This document shows, one piece after another, positions 1 to 10,938 of a stretch of 64,000 bases of DNA. The notes beneath the pieces are model-generated. The model searched no databases. It had not been told where the DNA came from and saw only the letters and a program-made list of their open reading frames with translations. The stretch's first letter is position 1, and each line of letters starts with the position of its first letter. The position numbers were made by a program, and so were the translations under genes. The stretch comes from Papio anubis (lineage: Eukaryota > Chordata > Mammalia > Primates > Cercopithecidae). Where the stretch lies: NCBI RefSeq assembly GCF_008728515.1, contig NC_044981.1, forward strand, positions 131,689,937 through 131,753,936, in the 5' to 3' direction.

Positions 1-254
1 TGAGGCAGACGCATCACTTGAGGTCAGGAGTTCGAGAGCAGCCTGGCCAACATAGTGAAATCTTTTCTCTACTAAAAACACAAAAATTAGCCAGGTATTG
101 TGGCACATGCTTATAATCCCAGCTACTTGGGAGGCTGAGGCATGAGAATCACTTGAACCCTAGAGGCAGAAGTTGCAGTGAGCCAAGATTGCACCCCTGT
201 ACTCCAGTCTGGGCAACAGAGTGAGATTCTGTCTCAAAAAAAAAAAAAAAAAAA
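1..254 (+). mobile_element. Alu, cut by the window edge
   Basis: Alu right and part of left monomer with terminal A-run (234-254). It reads directly into a MER2-like element, so it was probably inserted there; its 5' end is outside the window. Confidence 0.95.
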
Positions 255-255
255 G

Positions 256-511
256 GAGATATTTTGAAAGAGAGGGAAAGACCACATTCACATAATTTTT
301 ATTACAGTATATTGTTATACTTGTTCTGTTTTACTTTTAGTTATTTGTGTTAATCTCTTACTGTGCCCAATTTATAAATTAAACTTTACCATAGGTACAT
401 ATGTATAGGAAAAAACAGTCTTATATATGTAAGATTTAGTACTATTTGCAGTTTCAGGCTTCCACTGGGGGGTCTTAGAACATATTCCCTTCAGATAAAG
501 AGAGACTACTC
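256..511 (-). mobile_element. MER2-like Tigger DNA transposon fragment
   Basis: The reverse complement starts with the degenerate terminal repeat AGAGTAGTCTCTCTTTATC and continues through the typical MER2 body (TTTAATTTATAAATTGGGCAC on the minus strand). It is a non-autonomous pogo/Tigger fossil whose inner end is cut by the Alu at 1-254. The family is named from memory of the consensus. Confidence 0.75.
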
Positions 512-1050
512 TATTTTCCATCTCTTTGCTTCTCTGAGCATAATTTTAAACAAGTCCATTAAATGTTTCTTCCAGTTCACTAATCCTTTCTTCAGCTTTG
601 TCTAATATGCTATTTCTCCAGCTTTTGAGTTTTGAACTTCAAGTATTATATTTTTCATTCCTAGGCCATCCATTTGGTTCTTTTTCAAATCTACTTGAAT
701 TTTTTTCTAGTCTATTGTTCATGTTTTCAGGTTTCTTACTTTTTTAAACATACTAACCACATTATTTTCTAGTCTATATTTGATCATTCGAATATCTGCA
801 ATATTTGCATATTTTATTATAATAATCTTTCTGGCTTTCTTTGTGGTTCATACTTACATTACCCTTATTTCTTATATGTTTTGTGATTTTTTTGTGTGTG
901 AGCTTGTATTGGACCTTTATCTGAGGAAATTCTTTGAAGCCTGGTTTGAAGTTGCATTCCTCCAAAAAGAATATCGTTTTATTTGTGTCACCAGGGGGCA
1001 CTATTAACCTGGAACAACTTAAATTCCTTACTTGTTGTTTCATACTACAT
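512..1050 (-). mobile_element. Ancient L1-like (L1M/HAL1) remnant, antisense
   Basis: Phrases such as TCTTCCAGTTCACTAATCC and CCATCCATTTGGTTCTTTTT match the antisense strand of old L1/HAL1 sequence. No open frame survives. Similar-looking sequence resumes after the palindromic element at 1053-1225. The family is uncertain. Confidence 0.5.
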
Positions 1051-1052
1051 TG

Positions 1053-1225
1053 GTAGGGTTGCCAAATAGAATACAGGACTCCCAGTTACGTTTACATTTC
1101 AAATAAATAAGAAGTAATTTTTTGTGCAATATTTGGTACATACTTATACCAAAAATTATTCATTGTTTATCTGAAATTTAACTAGGAATGCTCTATTTTT
1201 ATTTACTAAATTTTGCAACGCTATG
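1053..1225. mobile_element. Palindromic DNA-transposon fossil (MITE-like)
   Basis: The two halves are diverged reverse complements: GTTGCCAAATAGAATACAGG at the left pairs with the reverse complement of AAATTTTGCAAC at the right, and the similarity runs about 70 bases inward. This is a widespread palindromic mammalian element whose name I cannot give with confidence. Confidence 0.65.
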
Positions 1226-2494
1226 CATCACCAGCTTGAATCTGGGTTTAGACCCACATAAGCGGTTGGTAGAGTTTATGAATTCTCAGAGGACTTTTTT
1301 TTCCTGTTCTCCCAGGGCAAAGGTTGAGAGAGGCAAGTTTTCAATGTCTTCTTCTTTAGATAGACTTATTTCTTGCTCACTTGTATACTGAGAGTGTTGC
1401 CATTAGAAACTTAGCTCTATGCAGGGATCACCTATTAGATTCCTCACCATAGGCCGATCTGTTATTCTCTGCACACCATTTTCCAAAATGTAAATTCAAG
1501 GTCCCTTAGGTTGACCCTCAGGGTGAAAACGTGCCTCAGAAATCATTTACCTTTTGGGAGTCTTTTCTTTTCTTTTTTTCTTTGTTGTTGTTTCCATAGA
1601 TTCCTTACATTTTTGCCGCCTATATAAAAGCATTTAAGGTATTATTTATACAGTGTATTCAGTACTTCGAAGTTTTTTCAGGGGGCCAGTAGGAGAGAAG
1701 GTATTGGGAGTGGGGTCATTCAGAGTATCTCAAATGCTATTCCATCAGAACTAGATATCCTTCAATCTTTCATTCCTGCTGACTCTGTCATCTGGTATTC
1801 TTGGTGTCTCCTTGAAGTTTCAATGTTCCTCATCAGTATGTGGGTCTAGTTCAGAATAGTTAGTATCATGTGGCTTTGCTTTCATACTCTGCAAAAACTG
1901 GCGATCTCTCCAGTGACAGTACAAGACCTTGCTCTAAGCTCAATCTAATGACTTGGGCACACTACCACATTAATTTCCTACCAGTGCTCTTTCTCTGAGG
2001 CTAGAATCTAGTTCCCTGTTACCTAAATTCTTGGGGACTTCTACAGCGTATTAATCTAATGCTGCCACCACCACTACCTCAACACCTCAATGTGTCTTCT
2101 GAGTTAGTCCTCAGGAATCCCATTCAAATTGGTGTGTCTTAACTACAGTTTCTGGAAACACACCTAAGATTCCACATGGGATTAGCCTTAGATTAGTTTT
2201 TTAGTTTCTTTTAGGAAGATCAGTTTTCAGATTGGGGTTAGATTCCACTGGACAACTCTGCCTTCATGGGTGAGTGACTAGCAGCTTCTTTCTCATCCCT
2301 ATCAGTCCCAGTGTCAGAGGTTTAGTCTGTCTTTCTACCAGGCCCACCCAGCACCATCCACCTTCAGTGGTGTGCTAGAGCTGGCTTATACCAGATTGCA
2401 AGAGTCAACTTTTAAACTTTCAGGAATCTTGAGTGCTGGTTATTAAGTCCAGCTATTATTACAAATTAAAATTATGGAGACATGATTAAATAAA
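1226..2494. other. Old non-coding sequence, probably partly L1/HAL1 remnant
   Basis: No open frame with coding character, no CpG clustering and no recognised young repeat. The first few hundred bases look like a continuation of the antisense old LINE at 512-1050; the rest I cannot assign. Confidence 0.4.
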
Positions 2495-2628
2495 TTATAT
2501 TTAAAACAATGGTAACTATAAAGCTCTTGGAAGAAAATATAGGAGTCAATCTCTCTGCTTTGGATTAGGCAATGATTTTTAAAATCATGACATCAAAAGT
2601 GCAAACCACAAAAGAAAAAATAAATAGA

Positions 2629-2918
2629 CCGGGCATGGTGGCTCATGCCTGTAATCCTAGCACTTTGGGAGGCCAAGGCGGGCAGATTACTTGAGGTCTT
2701 GAGTTCAAGACCAGCCTGACCAACATGGAGAAACCCTGTCTCTACTAAAAATACAAAAAATTATCCGGGCATGGTGGTGCATGCCTGTAATCCCAGCTAC
2801 TCAGGAGGCTGAGGCAGGAGAATCGCTTGAACCCAGGAGGTGGAGATTGTAGTTAGCCAAGATTGCGCCGTTGCACTCCAGCCTGGGCAACAAAAGCGAA
2901 ACTTCATCTCAAAAAAAT
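2629..2918 (+). mobile_element. Alu (full-length, S-like)
   Basis: Both monomers and a short A-rich tail are present. It is inserted in the ORF2 region of the old L1, whose sequence continues on both sides. Confidence 0.95.
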
Positions 2919-3553
2919 ATAACTAAAACAAAAATAAATACATAAATCAAAATTTAAAAGTTTCATCCTTCAAAGGACACTATCAAGAAAGTGAAAGTAC
3001 AGCCGACATAATGGAAGAAAATATTTGCAAATCATACAAAGGTTCAAAAAGTTCATGGAAAATGCATATTATGAAAAAATTATGCACAAATTTCAAGTTG
3101 TTTTTGCACCAAAATAAAGTCATACTAACTTGTTATAAAATATCTGAAGAGAATCTACACTGGGACAGTAAGAAGGCTAAGACATCAGTTTGAAAAGAAT
3201 TTCTATCAGAGCAATATGACTTCTGCTAAAATTAAAGCAAGAATAAACATCAAATTTATTGTGAAGTTTTGGTGAGAGAATGGTGAAATCATTAATGATT
3301 TACAAAAGGTTAACGAGAACAATTTCTCAAATAAATCAGTGGTTTACAAATGGATAACTTGGTTTAAGAAGGGATGAGACAATATTAAAGAAAAAGCCTA
3401 CAGTGGGAGGCCATCACATCCATTTTCAAGGAAAAAAATTAATCTTGCTCTTGCCCCAACTGAAAAGGATTGACAAATAACAGCAGAAACAATATCAATA
3501 CCATAGGCATCTCAATTGGTTCAGCTTACACACTCCTGATTGAAAAATTAAAG

Positions 3554-3678
3554 TTGAGGGCACAGTGGCTCATGCGTATAATCCCAGTGCTTTGGAAGCC
3601 CAAGTGGAAGCATTGTTTGAGGCCAGGAGCTTGAGACCAACTTGGGCAACATGGCGAGAACCCATAGCTACAAAAACA
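3554..3678 (+). mobile_element. Alu left-monomer fragment
   Basis: A single left-monomer unit with an A-rich end (CTACAAAAACAA), inserted in the mariner transposase region directly after AAATTAAAGTTG. An opposite Alu begins at its tail, producing a potential inverted pair. Confidence 0.8.
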
Positions 3679-3990
3679 ATTTTTTTTTTTTTTTTGAGAT
3701 GGAGCCTCCCTCTGTCACCCAGGCTGGAGTGCAGTGGCATGATCTCAGCTCACTGCAATCTCTGCCTCCGAGGTTCAAGCGATTCTCTTGCCTCAGCCTC
3801 CTGAGTAGCTGGGATTACGGGTGCCTGCCACCATGCCTGGCTATTTGTTTGTTTGTTTGTTTGTTTTTTGTAAGAGGTGGGGTTTCACCATATTGTCCAG
3901 GCTGGTCTCAAACCGGTGACCTCAAGTGATCTGCCCATCTCAGCCTCCCAAAGTGCTGGGATTACAGGAGTGAGCCACCACACCTGGACA
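3679..3990 (-). mobile_element. Alu (full-length)
   Basis: Starts with a T-run (3680-3695) and ends at the Alu head complement (CACCTGGAC). A (GTTT)n expansion sits in the mid A-rich linker. Confidence 0.95.
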
Positions 3991-4063
3991 ATCTCCTGTT
4001 GGCTTTTATTAGTTACATGTCTTTATGTTGTTGTTATCCAGTCTAAACTTCACAAATAAAACT

Positions 4064-4404
4064 GTTGGCTGAATGCAGTGGCTCACACCTATAATCCCAG
4101 CACTTTAGGAGGCCGAGATGGGTGGATCACTTGAGGTCAGGAGTGCAAGACCAGCCTGGTCAACATGCTGAAACCCCATCTCTACTAAAAATACAAAAAA
4201 AAAAAAAAAAAAAAAATTAGCAGGACCTGGTATTGGGCAGCTGTAATCCCAGCTACTCTGGAGGCTGAGGCAGGAGAATTGCTTGAACCCAGGAGGTGGA
4301 GGTTGCAGTGGGCCCAGATCGCACCACTGCACTCCAGTCTAAGCAATGGAGTAAGACTCCATCTCCAAAAAACAAAAAACAAAGAACAAAAACAAAACAA
4401 ATTA
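4064..4404 (+). mobile_element. Alu with expanded mid A-tract
   Basis: Full dimer. The linker between monomers has grown to about 21 A (4195-4215). Tail is (CAAAAAA)n-like. Confidence 0.95.
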
Positions 4405-4575
4405 AAATTAGCTAGGCATTGTGGCATACACCTATAGTCCCAGCTACTCTGGAGGCTGAGGTAAGAGGATTGTTTGAGCCCAGCAGGTTGAGATTACAGA
4501 GAGCTAAGGTTGTACCACTGCAGTCCAGCCTAGGTAACAGAGTAAGACTCTGTCTCTATAACTAAACAGAGCAAA
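4405..4575 (+). mobile_element. Alu right-monomer fragment (FRAM-like)
   Basis: Begins at the AAATTAGC linker region and runs through the right monomer only, directly behind the previous Alu tail in the same orientation. Confidence 0.8.
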
Positions 4576-4914
4576 ATAAAAAACAACCTTTAAAAGGCAT
4601 CCATTTTTCTTCAGTTAATAATGTAAAAAAGACTACATTGACATAGTTAAATTCCCAGGAATCTCAATTATTTAGAGATGGACTAAATAAGTGGCTGGTA
4701 TTTTGGCTTCCAAAAGTGTCTTGACTTTGATGGAGCTGATGTTGAGAAATAAAGTTTACATTTATAATTTTTGTCTTTTAATTCCATTTTTCCACGAACT
4801 TTTTGAAGTCCCCTCTTATATCTGATAGAAACGTGTATCCAGGATGTATATTAAAAGCTCCTATAATTCAATATTAACACAAAATTCAATTACAAAACAG
4901 ATAAAGGATTTTGG

Positions 4915-5205
4915 GTACAGTGGTTCATGCCTATATTCCCTACATTTTGGGAGGCTGAGGCAGGCAGATAACCTGACATCAGAAGTTCGAGACCACCCTG
5001 CATGGTGAAACCCTGCCTCTACTAAAAATACAAAAATTAGCTCAGCTTGATGGTGTGCACTTGTAGTCCCAGGTGCTCAGGGGGCTGAGGCAGAAGAATC
5101 ACTTGAACCTGAGTGGAAGAGGTTGCAGTGAGTCAAGATCATACCACTGCACTCTAGCATGGATGACAGAGTGAGACTCAGTCTCAAAACAAACAAACAA
5201 ATCCA
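4915..5205 (+). mobile_element. Alu with clear target duplication
   Basis: Flanked by AGATAAAGGATTT on both sides (about 4900-4913 and 5215-5228), a typical L1-endonuclease target duplication within the old L1. Confidence 0.95.
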
Positions 5206-5665
5206 AACAAAAGGAGATAAAGGATTTGAATAGGCATTTCACCAAGAAGATATACAAATGGCCAATAAGCACCAGAAAAGATGCTCAGCATCGTTAGCTT
5301 TTGGGGAACTGCAAATCAAAGCCATAATGAGATACCACTTCACAAGCACTAGGTTGGCTATAATTTTAAAAGACAGACAATAAAAAATGCTGGCAAGGGT
5401 GTGGGGAAATTAGAAATGTCCAGTATAGCAAATCCATAGGTACAGAAAGTAGAGAGGTATTTGCCTAGGGCTGGGAGAGGGGTGTGACTGCTAAGAGTTA
5501 CAGGGTTGTATCTTTGGAATGATGAAAATGTTCTAAAATTAGGTTGTGGTGATGGCTACAAAACTCTATAAATATTCTAAAAACTGTTGAATTGTATACT
5601 TTAAATGGATGATTTGTATGGTATGTGAATTGTATCTCAATAAGCTGTTAATTTTTAAAATGTAA

Positions 5666-6405
5666 TAAATATTCAAAATATATCACTTTCTAATTATTTT
5701 ACAACATTTTACTATTATCTAAACTCATGAGGTTATTTACTGAAAGATGATGCCCAAGTGGCCCCAGGACATAGAATCAAATTGTGTATGATATTAAAAC
5801 AACAAGAATTGTTTATCTCAACTAATATCTTGTTTATATCTTTGTAACAGACAGCCAGATGGTAGTGAGTGCTAATACCCTGTACTAATCCTTTAGGAGG
5901 ACTAGTTTGCTTGAGGTTTAGACACAAACAGGAATGATCTGTGCCATTATAATAAATATAATGATGTCATGAAGGGCTTTATGACAAATAAAATGATTAG
6001 AATATGGTATTAAAAAAATCTAGCCATTTATCCTGTTGCATTTCATCAAGAAATATTAAATATTATAGAAAATGCAAAACTGAATTTTCTCATTCTTGCA
6101 AGCAGTCAAGTCTCAACCAGAAAAATGGAAGTCAATTTAAATATTTAAAGATAAAGGTCTTTAATTTACAGAAAATTAGATATACGTACTGTACTTACAA
6201 ATTTTTGCAAGAGCATAAGGAATGAAAGTCGGTGTAGTTGCCACCAGCTTTCACATTCACTGAAGTTCAAAGAATCTGAAACCTCTTGCTTTTGTGCAGA
6301 AGTCAGGAAGATATAAGAGACCGAAATCAATAGTCATCATTGCCCTGAAGTCCTGGTGTGAACGATACAGGGGAATACAGAAGTTGCTGCAAAAATTCAC
6401 AACTT
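5666..6405. other. Unassigned single-copy-looking DNA
   Basis: AT-rich with short open frames only. No repeat, RNA gene or promoter signature recognised. Confidence 0.4.
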
Positions 6406-6572
6406 CGAGCAGGGTGCAGTGGCTAACATCTGTAATCCCAGCAATTTGAGAGGCTTGAGGTGGTAGGATCACTTGAGGTTAGGAGGTCGAGGCCACAGTG
6501 AGCTATGGTCGTCCCACTGCACTCCAGTCTGGGTGGTGGAATGAGACCCTGCCTCAAAAAAAAAAAAAAAAA
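6406..6572 (+). mobile_element. Internally deleted Alu
   Basis: Alu left-monomer head joins the tail of the right monomer (GGAGGTCGAGGCCACAGTGAGC), giving a 167-bp element with A-tail 6557-6572. Either an internal deletion or a short monomeric form. Confidence 0.85.
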
Positions 6573-6829
6573 GTTACATCTTCTTAAGTCCACATGTCCA
6601 CCAATACAACTGAAGAAAGAGGAATGGATTCTCTCTCCTGCCTTGTAAGCACAAGTACACCTTATGGGCAGAATCAAAACTGTATTTGGTTTGCAGGGAC
6701 TATGAAAATACAGTTCTTATTCATCAGTCCTTGACATGAAGCAGAGAGTATGAAAGGAAATAGAAATAGTGCTGAGCACCAACAAATCATATATGACTTA
6801 TTACCCTCAAGGTCGTCAGGTAATTTTTT
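6573..6829. other. Unassigned interval before the ERVL relic
   Basis: No coding or RNA signal. May include further degraded ERVL sequence at its right end. Confidence 0.35.
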
Positions 6830-7265
6830 GAGACTGTATATAGCATGAGTTTGGGGTTGTTCTTAATGATAGGGGATGCAAGTTGCAGAAATTTAGTTTT
6901 TCCGTGAGATATCTTGACACGTCTCAAACCATTAGATTCCTAGACACTTTACCAAGTTGGCAGGCCCTGAGGTTTGTTGGGAGAATATTTTCTGCCTTCT
7001 ATCACACATCTTAAGAAGCATAAAGAATGTAAATTCCTCTCACTTGTTCCAGTCATCATTATGTCACTAATGTAGTGGGCCAGTGTGAAGCCCTACAGGA
7101 TGACAAGACTATCAAAGTTCCTAAGGGCTAGATTAAGACTGAGAGCTAGAGACTTGGCATAGCTCTGAGACAGGACTATTGTGTACTGCTTACACTTCTG
7201 TGTAAATGTAAGGGGCTCCTGTGATCTTTACTTATTGGTATAGAATGGGAGTCAGAAGACTAGAA
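6830..7265 (-). pseudogene. ERVL (HERV-L class) pol relic, RT active-site region
   Basis: Read on the minus strand, 7049-7085 gives a short stretch resembling the reverse-transcriptase catalytic loop, with the aspartate pair disrupted (…HYISDIMM…). The surrounding antisense text (CTCAAACCATTAGATTCCTA, TGTAGTGGGCCAGTGTGA) matches the known interspersed ERVL pol sequence. Stops and frameshifts throughout; no LTR is recognisable on either side. It is an old inactive fragment. Confidence 0.7.
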
Positions 7266-7271
7266 TCTGCA

Positions 7272-7415
7272 GACTGGACATTTGTTTTGTAAGTAAAGAT
7301 TCTTTGGAATACAGCCATGCCCATTCATTTACATATTGTTCGTGGCTGCTTTCACCCTACCATAGCATATTGAGTAGTTGGGATAAAAACCTTTACAGAC
7401 CAGCCAAAATATTGC
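7272..7415 (-). mobile_element. hAT-type DNA transposon fragment (MER58-like)
   Basis: GGAATACAGCCATGCCCATT and the following 100 bases match in reverse orientation the element at 10939-11253 (ATGGCCATGTTCCCATG). The terminal repeat on the left is lost. Confidence 0.65.
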
Positions 7416-8312
7416 CCTCAAACTCAAGATAAAAAGAAATAAAACAAAGTCTTAAATTGCATCTAAAACAAAACAATGGCCCCTTTATGAAAAACATATG
7501 CTAAAATGTATTAATAATGGTTAAAACCAAGTGCTTTTTTTTTCAGAGATTTGCAATAATTAATACCTATTTAAGTGGGCTTTCCCCCTAGGTCTTTACC
7601 TTCTAGTATAAAACAGGCAGAGCTGGGCAGTTCTCTTAACCTCTGATCAAATAAGCTTGCTTAGAAAAAGCTATGTGTTTTTCTTATATCATTGGGCAAA
7701 GTAATTTGTAATATATGATTGACATGATAAATCATTACTTCTAATGAAGCACATTTTTAGAAAAATAAAATCTTTGGGCAACTGTTTTAAAAAGCTCCAG
7801 TGCACTTTCCAGCTCAATCAGAATCCTCATTTGGAATTAACTGGGGGTTCCTGGTTCCTGCTGAAGTGACATATTGACCTGAATGAAAGAGGCTGGCCTC
7901 CAGCATAGACCCCAAGCTCTGTGTTTATCGAGTCAAGAGTAAGGACCCTCTCTCTCTTAAATCTAGTAGTGGGCATGGAGAGGACAGGGGCCAAAGTTAA
8001 TTGACCGACCTTTTAATTTGTATTGTCATTTGCAGACACTTTTCTTATATTTTTGGATTCTTATTTTGTCACAATAATTTGAAATTATATAATGTGTCAT
8101 AGGTTAGTGAGCATTTTCTGAAACATGGTTTGATATCCATATCAACTCAGAAAGTATTTTTCTTCTCACATGTCATAGATGAAGCTCAGAGACAGTCAGT
8201 AAATCATCCAGGTTCACAGAGAACAAGACCAAAAGTTACTAAAACTCACCAAGCATCCTTTAGATGGCAGACACCATCTCAAGTCAGAACTCACATCTTG
8301 ATTTTTAGACTC
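7416..8312. other. Unassigned interval with a possible MIR trace
   Basis: Mostly AT-rich unique-looking DNA. Around 8165-8240 the string AAGCTCAGAGACAGTCAGTA followed by AGGTTCACAGAG resembles a MIR core, weakly. Confidence 0.35.
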
Positions 8313-8670
8313 TGTATTAGTCCGTTCTCACACAGCTATAAAAATAATACCTGAGACTGGGTAATTTATGAAGGAAAGAAGTCTCATTGACTCACAGTTC
8401 CCCATGGCTGGGGAAACTTCAGGAAATTTACGATCATGGCAGAAGGGGAAGCAGGTACCTTCTTCACAAGGCAGCAGGAGAGTGAGTGCAGGAAAAACTG
8501 TCACCTTTAAAACCATCAGATCTCATGATAACTCCTTCACTATCATGAGAACAGCATGGGGGAGCTGTCCCCATGATCCAAACACCTCCCACCAGGTACA
8601 CCTCCCTCCATATGTAGGGATTACAATTCGAGATGAGATTTGAGTGGGGACACAGAGCCAAACCATATCA
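8313..8670 (-). mobile_element. MST-type MaLR solo LTR
   Basis: Starts TGTATTAGTCCGTTCTCACA and ends AACCATATCA, the reverse complement of the MST/THE1 LTR boundaries. Flanking 5-mers GACTC and GACCC are a near-perfect target duplication. No internal region, so this is a solo LTR. Confidence 0.9.
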
Positions 8671-8681
8671 GACCCCAAGTC

Positions 8682-8962
8682 TAATATGGTCTGAATGTCT
8701 GTGTCTCCCAAAACTTCATGTGTTGAAACCTGATGTCCAATGTGATAGTATTAAGAGTTGGTGTCTTTGAGGGGTGATTAGGTGCCATCTGTGAGAAAGT
8801 GGGCCCTTACCAGACACCCACTGAATCTGCCAGCACCTTGATCTTGGACTTCCCTACCTCTAGACTGTGAGAAAAAAAAAATCTGCTATTTATAGTACCC
8901 AGTTATGTACTCAGTTATAAATTGGGTCAGTTTATTGTATTTGGTTATAGGAGCCTAAATGG
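8682..8962 (+). mobile_element. MaLR-type LTR (MLT/MST-like)
   Basis: TAATATGGTCTGAATGTCTG near the start and CTTGATCTTGGACTTCCCTA then CCTAAATGGATTAA at the end are typical of older MaLR LTRs. It sits 12 bp from the opposite-strand MST LTR. Confidence 0.75.
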
Positions 8963-9222
8963 ATTAACCAAAGTCCAATATTCTTACTATCACAATTTAT
9001 TAATTCCCATCAGAGTGAGTACTGGGGATAGTAGTGATGGTGGTAACTTTTAAACATACAAAAACATGTCAAACACTACCCCTCAAACTGAGAATAAGAT
9101 GACTAGGAGAAAGGAGACATAACTATCAAACTTTAAGACAAATGCTATGTATAAAGTTATTGAATGAATGGCTTGAAAAATATGCTTATACTACTGCATG
9201 AAGAATTAAGCTGAAAAGCAAG

Positions 9223-9299
9223 ATCTTTCTTTCTTTCCTTCCTTCCTTCCTTCCTTCCTTCCTTCCTTCCTTCCTTCCTTCCTTCCTTCCTTCCTTCCT

Positions 9300-9361
<62 letters not shown>

Positions 9362-9372
9362 CTTCTTTCGAG
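9223..9372. repeat. (TTCC)n/(TTTC)n microsatellite
   Basis: About 17 TTCC units (9235-9302) followed by about 15 TTTC units (9301-9358). It occupies the position of the poly(A) tail of the minus-strand Alu that follows, so it is an Alu-tail-born microsatellite. On the minus strand it is GGAA/GAAA. Confidence 0.95.
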
Positions 9373-9998
9373 ATGAGGTCTCGCTCTGATATAGTTTGAC
9401 TGTGTCCCCACTGAAATCTCAATTTGAGTTGTATCTCCCAGAATTCCCATGTGTTGTGGGAGGGACTTAGGGGGAGGTAATTAAATCATGGGGGCTGATT
9501 TTTCCTGTGCTATTCTCATGGTAGTGAATAAGTCTCATGAGATCTGATGGGTTTATCAGGGGTTTCTGCTTTTGCTTCTTCCTCATTTTTCTCTTGTCGC
9601 CAATATAAGAAGTGCCTTTCACCTCTCACCATGATTCCCAGTCATGTGGAACTGTAAGTCCAATTAAACCTCTTTCTCTTCCCAGTTTCAGGTATGTCTT
9701 TATCAACAGCATAAAAACAAACTAATACACACTGTCACCCAGGCTGGATTGCAGTGGTGCAAACATGACTCACTGCAGCCTCCACCTCATGGGTTCTAGT
9801 GATTCCCTTGCCTCAGCCTCCCAAGTAGCTGGGACTGCAGGCACATATCACCAAGCCCAGCAAATGTTTGCATTTTTTGTAGAGACGAGGTTATGTCATG
9901 TTGCGCAGGCTAGTTTTGAACTCCTCAGCTCAGGCAATCTGCCTGTCTCAGCCTCCCAAAGCGCTGGGATTATAGGTGGGAGCGACGGCGTCCGGTCT
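9373..9998 (-). mobile_element. Old Alu split by a THE1 LTR
   Basis: Alu text GAGATGAGGTCTCGCTC (9370-9386) resumes as CTGTCACCCAGGCTGG at 9732 after the LTR at 9387-9729 and runs to the Alu head complement near 9998. Divergence suggests an AluJ-age element, which must predate the LTR. Confidence 0.9.
9387..9729 (+). mobile_element. THE1-type MaLR solo LTR nested in Alu
   Basis: TGATATAGTTTGACTGTGTC at the start and ACTAATACA at the end are THE1 LTR termini. Polyadenylation-type tail region with CAATTAAACCTC is present. There is no internal sequence. Flanks CGCTC/CACTG are a decayed 5-bp duplication. Confidence 0.9.
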
Positions 9999-10077
9999 TA
10001 AGAACTTTTTAAGAGTTTAGTTGTGATATTCTGAAATATCTAAGCACAGGAAGTTGTGTCTCTGGATAATTATTAGG

Positions 10078-10387
10078 TTTTTGTTTGTTTGTTTTGTTTT
10101 GTTTTGTTTTTTGTTTTGTTTTGTTGCCCAGGCTGGAGTGCAGTGTCATGATCTCGGCTCACTGCGACCTCCACCTCCTGGGTTCAAGCTGTTCTCCTGT
10201 CTCAGCCTACCAAGTAGCTGGGACTACAGGTGCACACCACCACGCCCAGCTAATTTTTGTTATTTTTAGTAGAGAGGGGGTTTCACCATGTTGGCCAGAC
10301 TGGTCTTGAACTCCTGATCTCAGGTGATCCACCCACCTTGGCCTCCCAAAGTGCTGGGATTGCAGGCGTGAGCCACTGCACCTGGCC
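10078..10387 (-). mobile_element. Alu (full-length) with (GTTTT)n tail
   Basis: Simple (GTTTT)n at the 3' tail followed by both monomers in antisense, ending CACCTGGCC. Confidence 0.95.
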
Positions 10388-10938
10388 GAATTATTAGTAT
10401 TAAACAGCAAATTTATCTTTTGGGAATGATTCCAGTGTAGTCCTGCTTAAAGTCAGCAGCTGCCTGAAATGTTTCCCATCTAGTTCTGTTATTCTATGCT
10501 ATTACCTCTAGGAAGAGGGTGTTTTTCCTGCCACTTTAACTCCTATACAGTCATTGTGAAAGACTTTGTAATCTAAGATAAGAATATGCTTCTTGAAGTA
10601 CGTGTCATCAAGCTCTGTGCAAATGTGAAGCAGAAACAAGTATGCTTTTCCTTGGCTTCTTGCTGAGGTCACACACTACCAGATTTGCCAGTTATTCACT
10701 CATTAATTTATCTGATAAACATTCATTTCATATACACTATGTACTTGATTTGTAGATTATAAAAAAACTTCAGTAAAACCATTTCCTAGCTAATAGATTT
10801 TGAGTGGCCTTGTCAAAACCAATTCTAGTGACACATATGAATTATTATCTTCATTAGAAAGCAGTTTCAAGTGCCTGGAAGCCTAAGGCTAGATAATACA
10901 CGAAGGAAACTAAACAAGCATCCTTTTGTCATCTGGCG
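10388..10938. other. Unassigned AT-rich interval
   Basis: No open frame, repeat or regulatory cluster recognised. Confidence 0.4.

Larger units (their letters stand above)
3037..4816 (+). pseudogene. Mariner transposon (Hsmar2-like), broken transposase, Alu-interrupted
   Basis: Terminal repeats GGTTCAAAAAGTTCATGG (left) and CCACGAACTTTTTGAAG (right) are inverted copies, and both ends abut TA (3035-3036, 4817-4818), the mariner target duplication. The 3190-3550 stretch still reads as the N-terminal DNA-binding part of a mariner transposase (a segment like FVVYKWITWFKKG-type helix-turn-helix with stops). The 3' end keeps the tail around GGAGCTGATGTTGAGAAATA (4733-4752). The catalytic middle is missing, replaced by Alu copies at 3554-4575. 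Several stops and frame breaks make it inactive. Hsmar2 identity is from memory of the family. Confidence 0.85.
2495..5665 (+). mobile_element. Old L1 (L1M) 3' half, host of nested insertions
   Basis: L1 ORF2 C-terminal sequence is visible at 2495-2628, resumes at 2919-3036 (ends GCAAATCATA), resumes at 4817 (TATATCTGATAG) and again at 5206-5665 with 3' UTR. The pieces join into one continuous L1 once the Alu at 2629-2918, the mariner at 3037-4816 and the Alu at 4915-5205 are removed. Many stops and frameshifts; inactive. Confidence 0.85.

Noticed and set aside
774..1043. 89-codon minus-strand frame
   Set aside because: Lies in an old LINE remnant with no coding pattern.
9157..9450. Lys/Glu/Arg repeat protein on the minus strand
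   Set aside because: Simple translation of the GGAA/GAAA microsatellite.
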